Below, piece after piece: positions 57,789 through 64,000 of a DNA stretch of 64,000 bases. The number at the start of each line of letters is the position of its first letter. The stretch's first letter is position 1. The stretch spans positions 6,141,001 through 6,205,000 of the forward strand of contig NZ_CP075566.1 of assembly GCF_018502625.1 (NCBI RefSeq). Reading direction: 5' to 3'. The translations under genes and the position numbers were made by a program. A model generated the notes under the pieces. That model was given only the letters and a program-made list of their open reading frames with translations. It was not told the DNA's origin and made no database searches. Origin of the DNA: Pseudomonas hormoni. GTDB lineage: Bacteria; Pseudomonadota; Gammaproteobacteria; Pseudomonadales; Pseudomonadaceae.

Positions 57789-57922
57789 CTGTGGCGAGGG
57801 AGCTTGCTCCCGCTCGGCTGCGGAGCAGTCGCAAACCCTGCATCCGCGTACTTTCTGAAGGAACGCGGATGCTGTTTTGGGGTCGCTACGCAACCCAGCG
57901 GGAGCAAGCTCCCTCGGCACAG
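57789..57922. repeat. REP doublet between antiporter and chemoreceptor genes
   Basis: Inverted arms lie at 57789-57814 (CTGTGGCGAGGGAGCTTGCT...) and 57897-57922, with an additional partial hairpin (CATCCGCG / CGCGGATG) in between. The rest of the 288-bp gap (57650-57788) shows no gene. Confidence 0.9.
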
Positions 57923-57937
57923 AGGCAGTGTTAGCCG

Positions 57938-59563
57938 TTACAGGCTGAATCGCCCAACCATGTTGTTCAGGTCCAGCGCCAACCGCGACAACTCATTGCT
58001 CGCCGCGCTCGTCTGATTGGCCCCGGTCGCCGATTGCACCGACAAGTCGCGGATGTTCACCAGGTTGCGATCCACTTCCCGAGCCACTTGCGCCTGTTCT
58101 TCAGCCGCGCTGGCGATGACCAGGTTGCGTTCGTTGATTTCGACGATGGCGCTGTTGATGGTGTCCAGCGACAGGCCGGCACCACGGGCGATGTTCAGGG
58201 TCGACTCGGCACGCTCGGTGCTGTTGCGCATCGAATCCACAGCGTGTTCGGTGCCGCTCTGAATGCTGCCGATCATCCGTTCGATTTCACTGGTCGACTG
58301 CTGGGTGCGATGCGCCAGGGCACGAACCTCATCCGCCACCACCGCAAAACCACGCCCGGCTTCACCCGCACGAGCGGCTTCGATCGCCGCGTTCAACGCC
58401 AGCAGGTTGGTCTGGTCGGCCAAGCCGCGGATCACGTCCAGCACCTTGCCGATGTCACGGGATTCGTTCGCCAGGTCGCCAATCAACGTGGCGGTGCTCT
58501 GCACATCGGCGCTCATGCGTTCGATGGCGCTGACGGTTTCCTGAACCAGATCACGGCCATCGCCGGCCGAGGTGGTGGCGTTCTTAGAGGCTTCGGACGT
58601 ACTCACCGCGTTGCGCGCCACTTCTTCCACGGCGCTGGTCATTTCGTTGACGGCGGTGGCGGCCTGTTCGATTTCGTTGTTCTGTTGGGTCAGGCCACGG
58701 GCGCTTTCGTCGGTGACACTGTTGAGCTCTTCGGCGGCAGAGGCCAGTTGCGTGGCCGAGCCGGAAATCCGCTGCAGGGTGTCGCGCAGCTTGTCCTGCA
58801 TCTTCGCCATCGCCCCCAGCAAACGACCGGCTTCGTCTTCGCCATCAACGGTGATCGGGCGGGTCAGGTTGCCTTCGGCGATTTCTTCGGCGGCGCTCAA
58901 GGCATTGGCGATCGGTTTGGTGATGCTGTTGGTCAGCAACCAGGCAAACAGCACGGTCAGGCCGGTGGCGATGACCAGCAAGGTGATCACCAGATTGAAG
59001 GACATCGAATACTGGTCGCCTGCATCGCGATCGGTTTTGTCGATCTGCTGGGTGTTGATCTCAAGCAGCTTCGCGAGGGCCGCGTTGACTTCTTCAGAGT
59101 TGGAGAGCAACTCGGTGTTCAACAGCTTGCGCAGATCGTCGACCTGATTGTTGCGCGAGAACGTCTTCATGCGCTCTTCGAGTTGGCGATACTGCCCCAG
59201 CAACTGCACGTACTTGTCATAGGCGGCGCGCTCTTGCGGATCATCTATCAGCGGCTCGTAGATTTTTTGGGCGTCGCGGATCTGCTGGTTGCGCAGGTCG
59301 AACAGTTCCATGGTTTTCTGCTGGACATCAGGTTCGCGGTTTACCAGCAAACGATAGGACAGCACCCGCAGACGCAGGGTCAGTTGAGTGAAGTCATCGA
59401 GGCTTTTGATGCTCGGTACGCTCATGGAAGCGATGTCTTCACCGGCACCGCGAATCTTGCTCATCTGGTTCAAGGCAAACACCCCCAGAACCAGCATCAA
59501 ACCGCCAATCAGAGCGAAGCCGAGGAACGCCCGCGGCGCGATATTCATATTACGAAGGGACAT
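57938..59563 (-). CDS. Methyl-accepting chemotaxis protein (four-helix-bundle sensor)
   Basis: The protein is 541 residues from ATG 59563. TM1 (about 12-31), an all-helical periplasmic sensor with a 4HB-like pattern (about 32-188), TM2 (about 190-210), a HAMP domain and a signalling coiled coil follow. The hairpin tip ([34 protein letters not shown]) is intact. It controls the CheA kinase; the ligand is unknown. A 22-residue longer form from 59629 is possible but starts with a charged, non-conserved stretch. Confidence 0.9.
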   Translation of the reverse strand: MSLRNMNIAPRAFLGFALIGGLMLVLGVFALNQMSKIRGAGEDIASMSVPSIKSLDDFTQLTLRLRVLSYRLLVNREPDVQQKTMELFDLRNQQIRDAQKIYEPLIDDPQERAAYDKYVQLLGQYRQLEERMKTFSRNNQVDDLRKLLNTELLSNSEEVNAALAKLLEINTQQIDKTDRDAGDQYSMSFNLVITLLVIATGLTVLFAWLLTNSITKPIANALSAAEEIAEGNLTRPITVDGEDEAGRLLGAMAKMQDKLRDTLQRISGSATQLASAAEELNSVTDESARGLTQQNNEIEQAATAVNEMTSAVEEVARNAVSTSEASKNATTSAGDGRDLVQETVSAIERMSADVQSTATLIGDLANESRDIGKVLDVIRGLADQTNLLALNAAIEAARAGEAGRGFAVVADEVRALAHRTQQSTSEIERMIGSIQSGTEHAVDSMRNSTERAESTLNIARGAGLSLDTINSAIVEINERNLVIASAAEEQAQVAREVDRNLVNIRDLSVQSATGANQTSAASNELSRLALDLNNMVGRFSL

Positions 59564-59680
59564 GGTGTTTACCGAAAAGAGCGCAGCCGTGCGGCGCTGG
59601 GACTGACGTATGGATGACTTATCGGTCATACGACTAAAGTCTTGAGTGCCTGTGCGTATTTGTCGCAGCCAGGGCCCTAT

Positions 59681-59784
59681 CTGTAGGAGCGAAGCTTGCT
59701 CGCGAAGAACGTCCAGGCACCGGGTTCATTCAGACAGAACGCGTTATCGTTAACGTCCTTCGCGAGCAAGCTTCGCTCCTACAG
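59681..59784. repeat. REP-like doublet upstream of zapB
   Basis: Inverted 27-bp arms lie at 59681-59707 (CTGTAGGAGCGAAGCTTGCT...) and 59758-59784. The central part also holds a GTTATCGTTAAC-like segment also seen in the REP doublet at 26171-26274. The remaining gap to 59971 shows no clear gene. Confidence 0.88.
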
Positions 59785-59971
59785 GGGTAGGCGCGTTGGT
59801 TTTGACCTATGGCGACGAAGTGCAGGAACCAGATCCGCCAATCACAGTCTTTAAAGTTCGCGAGGAAGGTCACCCGCCAGCAAAATCAAGGCCTTGCGCC
59901 CCAATAACCCTGGCATCCGTGGTGACTTTTCTTTATCGTACGCGCCCTTTGAAAATGCCTGGAAAATCAAA

Positions 59972-60202
59972 ATGTTGGAAGCATCCCTAAGCCAATTGGA
60001 ACAGCTGGTCAGCGACCTTGTTCAACAGAATCAGAGCCTGCTCGGCACCAACCAGACCCTGAGCGCAGAATTGGCCCAGGCCAAGGATGAAAACGAAAGC
60101 CTGCAACTGAGCCTGATGGAACAGGAAGAAAAACAAGGCGCCACCGCCGCCCGCATTCAGGCCCTGGTTGAACGCGTCAGCGCCGGCCCGGTCAGCGCAT
60201 GA
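59972..60202 (+). CDS. zapB: Small coiled-coil protein, ZapB-like (TIGR02449 type)
   Basis: The protein is 76 residues and almost entirely coiled coil (LEASLSQLEQLVSDLVQQNQ...). It matches the small ZapB-like protein that pseudomonads encode just before zapA, and should join the Z-ring layer at mid-cell. ATG 59972 is preferred to the upstream ATG at 59894, whose extra residues are not conserved in character. It overlaps zapA by 4 bp. Confidence 0.85.
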   Translation: MLEASLSQLEQLVSDLVQQNQSLLGTNQTLSAELAQAKDENESLQLSLMEQEEKQGATAARIQALVERVSAGPVSA

Positions 60203-60501
60203 GTGTCGGCGCCGCAGGGGTAAAAGTCGTCTCGATCCTGGGGGAGGACTATTCGATCAAGGCGCCGGCCGGGGAAGAGCAAACCCTGCTGGACGCCGCA
60301 ATGATGTTGAAAGCCGCTTTGGCCGACACCAAAAGAAAGTACCCGACGCTGATCGGTGACCGCTTGCTGGTGCTGGCCGCGATGAATCTGTGCTCGCAGC
60401 AGATCGAAATGCAAAAGCAGCACAAGCTCGAACTCGACCGTTACCAAGAGCAAGTCAGCGCCACGGTTGAAGTGATCTCCAAGACGATCAATCAGGCCTG
60501 A
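60199..60501 (+). CDS. zapA: Cell division protein ZapA
   Basis: The protein is 100 residues. An N-terminal beta strand domain ([30 protein letters not shown]) and a C-terminal coiled coil are typical of ZapA, which cross-links FtsZ filaments. Its ATG overlaps the zapB stop by 4 bp. The 6S RNA gene and ygfA-type gene that usually follow zapA are not here; a chemoreceptor gene starts 100 bp downstream. Confidence 0.93.
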   Translation: MSVGAAGVKVVSILGEDYSIKAPAGEEQTLLDAAMMLKAALADTKRKYPTLIGDRLLVLAAMNLCSQQIEMQKQHKLELDRYQEQVSATVEVISKTINQA

Positions 60502-60541
60502 TCGGCTTTGCGCACAACCAAAGAATAGATTGTCGATTGCG

Positions 60542-60551
60542 TTGTATACAA
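60542..60551 (+). promoter_or_regulatory. Candidate GntR-type operator before the chemoreceptor gene
   Basis: The perfect palindrome TTGTATACAA overlaps a -10-like TACAAT (60547-60552) and lies about 50 bases before the start codon. Palindromes of this form are bound by some GntR-family repressors. Confidence 0.35.
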
Positions 60552-60601
60552 TCGGCATGGCTGTTGCAGTGTTTCAGCCTCTTATTCTTTGGGGGTGCTC
60601 C

Positions 60602-62539
60602 ATGAAGTTCTGGCGTCGCAGTATTCAATGGCAGTTGATCCTCAGTATGGGCACCGCCCTGCTGGTCAGTATTCTGATCGTGGTTGGCATTTATACCCTC
60701 GTGGTCAACCGTCTCGCCCAGCGCTATCTGGTCGAACAAGCGCTGCCGTCGAGCATCGAAGCGATGCGCAACGACATCGAGCGCATCCTCGTGCAACCCC
60801 TCACCGCCGCCAAGGACATCGCCAGCAACAGCATGGTGCGCGACTGGCTGGCCGGAGGTGAAAACAGCGCCCAGACCGCCACGTTCGTGGAGTACCTGGA
60901 GGGCATCCGCGCCGAACACAAAGCCTTTACCGCGCTGATCGTCGGCACCGCTTCAAACCACTACTTCACTGAAAAAGGCCTGGACCGGACCCTCAGCCGT
61001 TCCAACCCCAAAGACGCCTGGTTCTACTCGTTCCTCGACAGCAACCAGCCGCGCACCCTCAATATCGACAATGACACCGCGACCGGAGAATTGGCGCTGT
61101 TCATCGACCTCAAAGTCGAGCAGGCCGGCAAAGTCGTGGGCGTTGCCGGGCTTGGGTTGAGCATGAAAGAGCTGTCGGAGTTGATCCACAACTTCAACTT
61201 TGGTGAACGCGGCAAGGTCTATCTCGTGCGTTCCGACGGTTTGATCCAGGTTCATCCCGAGGCGCAGTTCAGCGGCAAACGGACACTGGCCGAGCAAATC
61301 GGTGTGCCGGCGGCGCAAACAGTCATGGGTCAAAAAGTTGCCACCAACAGTAGCTTCGTGCGCGATGGCGAAGATTATCTGGCGTTGAGCCTGCCGCTGC
61401 GGGATCTGGGCTGGACCCTGGTGGCCGAAGTGCCACAGTCGCAGATCTACGCCGAAGCCCGCCGCGCCATGTGGATGAGCAGCGGCATCGGCCTGGCGGT
61501 GGCGTTGGTGTGCCTGTTGCTGGTGGTGTTGCTGGCCCGTGGCCTGGTGCGTCCGATCCGTCAGGTAACAGCGGCGCTGGTAGCCATCGGTAGCGGTGGT
61601 GGAGATTTGACCCACAGGTTAGATTCCAGCCGCGCCGATGAGCTGGGTGACCTGGCGCGCGGTTTCAATCGATTCCTCGACAGCCAGCGCGAGATGATCG
61701 GCGAAGTGCTGACCACCAGCGAGCGCTTGCGCACGGCCGTCGGCCAAGTGGCGCGGGTGGTGGACAACACTGCCGAGCGTTCCGGCCGCCAGCAGGAAAT
61801 GACCGACATGGTCGCCACCGCCGTCCACGAGATGGGCCTGACTGTGCAGGAAATTGCGCAGAACGCCGGCAACGCGGCGGTTGCTTCGCAGAATGCTCGC
61901 GATGAGGCGATGCAGGCGCGGGAAGTGGTCGGCGGTTCGATACGGCATATTGAAAGCATGTCCGATGAAATTGGCCACGCCGCTAGCGCGGTAGGCGAGT
62001 TGGCCAATCAGGTGGCGTCCATCGATCAGGTGTTGGCGGTGATTCGCGGGATTTCCGAGCAAACCAACTTGCTGGCGCTTAACGCGGCCATCGAAGCGGC
62101 GCGGGCCGGGGATATGGGCCGTGGATTTGCGGTGGTGGCGGATGAAGTCCGGACCTTGGCCCGACGCACACAGTCGTCCACCGATGAGATTCAGCAGATG
62201 ATCGGCAGCCTCAAGCAAGGCGCGGAGAATGCGGTGTCGTCGATGCACACCGGGCAAGCCGCGACCGGCACCGGGGTTGAATCGAGCCAGCGCACCGGGG
62301 CGTCGTTGACGGCGATTACCGGGCAGGTCGAGCGCATCAGCGATATGAACCATCAGGTGGCGACCGCGACGGAAGAGCAGTCGGCGGTGACGGAAGAGAT
62401 AAACCGCAATGTGCAGGGGATTTCAGATCTGGCGCGGGCGACGGCAGGCGAAGTGAGAGCGTGCCGTGAGGACTGTCAAACGCTGCAGCGGTTGGCGGAT
62501 GATCTGGCGCGGCAGATGGGTGGTTTCAAACTGAAGTGA
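60602..62539 (+). CDS. Methyl-accepting chemotaxis protein with dCACHE-like sensor
   Basis: The protein is 645 residues. TM1 (about 12-34) is followed by a large alpha/beta periplasmic sensor (about 35-300) that fits a double-CACHE domain ([18 protein letters not shown]...[16 protein letters not shown]), then TM2 (about 303-325), HAMP (about 326-380) and a signalling domain with the tip [35 protein letters not shown] 60602 gives the usual charged N-terminus. CACHE sensors bind amino acids, organic acids or purines; the ligand is not readable here. Confidence 0.92.
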   Translation: MKFWRRSIQWQLILSMGTALLVSILIVVGIYTLVVNRLAQRYLVEQALPSSIEAMRNDIERILVQPLTAAKDIASNSMVRDWLAGGENSAQTATFVEYLEGIRAEHKAFTALIVGTASNHYFTEKGLDRTLSRSNPKDAWFYSFLDSNQPRTLNIDNDTATGELALFIDLKVEQAGKVVGVAGLGLSMKELSELIHNFNFGERGKVYLVRSDGLIQVHPEAQFSGKRTLAEQIGVPAAQTVMGQKVATNSSFVRDGEDYLALSLPLRDLGWTLVAEVPQSQIYAEARRAMWMSSGIGLAVALVCLLLVVLLARGLVRPIRQVTAALVAIGSGGGDLTHRLDSSRADELGDLARGFNRFLDSQREMIGEVLTTSERLRTAVGQVARVVDNTAERSGRQQEMTDMVATAVHEMGLTVQEIAQNAGNAAVASQNARDEAMQAREVVGGSIRHIESMSDEIGHAASAVGELANQVASIDQVLAVIRGISEQTNLLALNAAIEAARAGDMGRGFAVVADEVRTLARRTQSSTDEIQQMIGSLKQGAENAVSSMHTGQAATGTGVESSQRTGASLTAITGQVERISDMNHQVATATEEQSAVTEEINRNVQGISDLARATAGEVRACREDCQTLQRLADDLARQMGGFKLK

Positions 62540-62557
62540 TGTGTTGGTTGTGCTGAC

Positions 62558-62660
62558 GCCATCGCCGGCAAGCCGGTCTCGCTCCCACAGGATTTGTGTG
62601 TTGATCACATTATCTGTGACCGACAGAGATCCCTGTGGGAGCGAGCCTGCTCGCGATTGG
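62558..62660. repeat. REP-type doublet between chemoreceptor and acyl-CoA dehydrogenase genes
   Basis: Two inverted REP-like arms lie at 62558-62591 (...CGGTCTCGCTCCCACAGG) and 62631-62660 (CCCTGTGGGAGCGAGCCTGC...). They lie between two convergent genes, and only part of their length pairs. Confidence 0.85.
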
Positions 62661-62686
62661 ATTTCAGCAGCACTACAAGGCTTTAG

Positions 62687-64000
62687 TTAAAACCACTCAT
62701 CCTGCATCCCCAGGCATACATCATCCCGCGCCTCAAGAATCGCCAATTCATGGTGGCAACCTGGCACTTCCCAGGTCAGGAAATACCGCGCCGCCTGCAG
62801 TTTGCCCTTATAGAAGCCCACATCCGCCGCATTCCCCTTGGCCAACCCTTCCTCGGCGCGAATCGCCTGCTCCAGCCAGCGCCAGCCAATCACTGTGTGT
62901 CCGAACACTTTCAGATACAGCGCCGAGTTCGCCAGGCTGCTGTTGACCTTGCCTTGCCCCAGATCGGTCAGCAGCCCGATGGTCACGGTTTGCAGGCGTG
63001 CCACCAGTTTCTCCAGTGGTTCACGCAACGGGGTTAACGATTCGTAAGCATGAGCGCGCTCGGCAGTATTTGCGATCAGGCGGATCAGTTGCTTGAGCCC
63101 CGCGCCACCGTTCTGCGCCAGTTTGCGACCCAGCAGATCCAGCGACTGAATGCCGTGGGTGCCTTCATGAATCGGGTTCAGACGGTTGTCGCGGTAATAC
63201 TGCTCGACCGGGTACTCACGGGTGTAACCGTGACCGCCGAGAATCTGGATCGCCAGTTCGTTGGCCTTCAGGCAAAACTCCGATGGCCAGGATTTGACGA
63301 TCGGCGTCAGCAAATCCAGCAGCTCATGCGCCTGTTTGCGCTCGGCTTCGGTCTCCAGTGTCGTGGTGTCATCAAACAGTCGCGCCGCATATAGGCCGAG
63401 GTCGAACGAGCCTTCGACGTAGGCTTTCTGAGTCAGCAACATGCGTTTGACGTCAGCATGTTGAATGATCGCCACCGGCGCGGTGTTCGGGTCTTTGCTG
63501 TCCGGCACGCGGCCCTGTGGGCGCTCGCGGGCGTACTCCAGCGAATACAGATAACCGGCGTAACCGAGCATCACCGCGCCCATGCCAACGCCGATCCGCG
63601 CCTCGTTCATCATTTGGAACATGTAGCTCAAACCGTGGTGCGGCTTGCCCACCAGGTAACCGACGCACTCGCCGTTGTCGCCGAAGTTCAGCGCCGTAGA
63701 GGTGGTGCCGCGCCAGCCCATCTTGTGGAACAGACCGGCCAGCAACACGTCATTGCGCTTGCCCAGGCTGCCGTCATCGTTGACCAGGAATTTGGGCACG
63801 ATAAACAGCGAAATCCCCTTCACCCCGGCCGGAGCGTCCGGCAGCTTGGCCAGCACCATGTGCACGATGTTTTCCGACAGCGGGTGATCGCCGCCGGAGA
63901 TGAAAATCTTGTTGCCCTTGAGGCGATAAGTACCGTCAGACGCGGGCTCCGCGCGCGTACGAATATCCGACAGCGACGAACCGGCATGGGGTTCGGTCAA
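62687..64000 (-). CDS. Acyl-CoA dehydrogenase, C-terminal part (5' end beyond window)
   Basis: The frame is open to the right edge, and the first visible residues are LTEPHAGSSLSD, which is the middle-domain motif of acyl-CoA dehydrogenases; about 160 N-terminal residues are therefore missing. The FAD and active-site region is recognisable (QILGGHGYTREYPVEQYYRDNR and HEGTHGIQSLDLLGRK). The protein ends with an extra helical C-terminal domain, as in the 600-residue DUF-extended Pseudomonas enzymes of beta-oxidation. Confidence 0.93.
   Translation of the reverse strand: MTEPHAGSSLSDIRTRAEPASDGTYRLKGNKIFISGGDHPLSENIVHMVLAKLPDAPAGVKGISLFIVPKFLVNDDGSLGKRNDVLLAGLFHKMGWRGTTSTALNFGDNGECVGYLVGKPHHGLSYMFQMMNEARIGVGMGAVMLGYAGYLYSLEYARERPQGRVPDSKDPNTAPVAIIQHADVKRMLLTQKAYVEGSFDLGLYAARLFDDTTTLETEAERKQAHELLDLLTPIVKSWPSEFCLKANELAIQILGGHGYTREYPVEQYYRDNRLNPIHEGTHGIQSLDLLGRKLAQNGGAGLKQLIRLIANTAERAHAYESLTPLREPLEKLVARLQTVTIGLLTDLGQGKVNSSLANSALYLKVFGHTVIGWRWLEQAIRAEEGLAKGNAADVGFYKGKLQAARYFLTWEVPGCHHELAILEARDDVCLGMQDEWF

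Noticed and set aside
58034..59617. 527-codon + strand frame opposite the chemoreceptor gene
   Set aside because: The - strand protein has intact HAMP and signalling motifs; the + strand product is low-complexity and unrecognisable.
60502..60601. 6S RNA gene searched for after zapA
   Set aside because: The gap is only 100 bases and lacks the long imperfect hairpin with a central bubble expected for 6S RNA.

Overview
This window is a chromosomal segment of a Pseudomonas, most likely of the P. fluorescens group. The reasons are the high GC content, the gene order (pilOPQ-aroK-aroB-damX-like-gltBD-hemE at one end and selO-mscK-K+/H+ antiporter-acyl-CoA dehydrogenase at the other, which matches my memory of the PA5020-PA5042 region of P. 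aeruginosa), and at least eleven REP doublets of the TGTGGGAGC / TGTGGCGAGGGAGC type. I see no rRNA, tRNA, CRISPR array, prophage or insertion sequence. Two accessory blocks interrupt the conserved backbone.

Region 1 (1-14163, + strand) is core: the end of a type IV pilus operon (pilO partial, pilP, pilQ), shikimate-pathway genes aroK and aroB, an AAA/SPOR cell-division-type protein, both subunits of NADPH glutamate synthase, and hemE.

Region 2 (14164-25830, + strand) is accessory. A secreted GbpA-like chitin-active LPMO is followed by a cytochrome b561 gene and then, overlapping it by 4 bp, a complete type II secretion operon gspC-D-E-F-G-H-I-J-K-L-M. The layout suggests a secretion machine with its cargo and possibly its own membrane electron carrier. 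It ends in an inverted repeat of about 800 bp (25840-26640) with a REP doublet at its centre.

Region 3 (26634-29705) holds a divergent MFS transporter / LysR regulator pair, then about 350 bases of dense inverted repeats that may be a structured RNA, leading into a small DUF6124-type gene.

Region 4 (29963-48413, - strand) is a 20-gene aryl polyene (flexirubin/xanthomonadin-like pigment) cluster: ketosynthases, chain-length factor, ketoreductase, dehydratase, two ACPs, a fused adenylating ligase-dehydratase, an ammonia lyase, thioesterase, acyltransferases, glycosyltransferase, methyltransferase, a flavin halogenase-like enzyme, an MMPL exporter and LolA/lipoprotein partners. Most junctions overlap by 1-25 bp, so it reads as one transcription unit from a promoter near 48502-48530. 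Three REP doublets sit inside it, one of them apparently inside the 5' end of the LolA-like gene.

Region 5 (48770-64000) returns to backbone: an orphan ParA ATPase, trxC, a HigB/HigA toxin-antitoxin pair with two candidate operators, selO, mscK, a NhaP2-type antiporter, two chemoreceptors flanking a zapB-zapA pair, and the 3' part of an acyl-CoA dehydrogenase gene. All family calls were made by reading the translated sequence and motifs; no database search was run.
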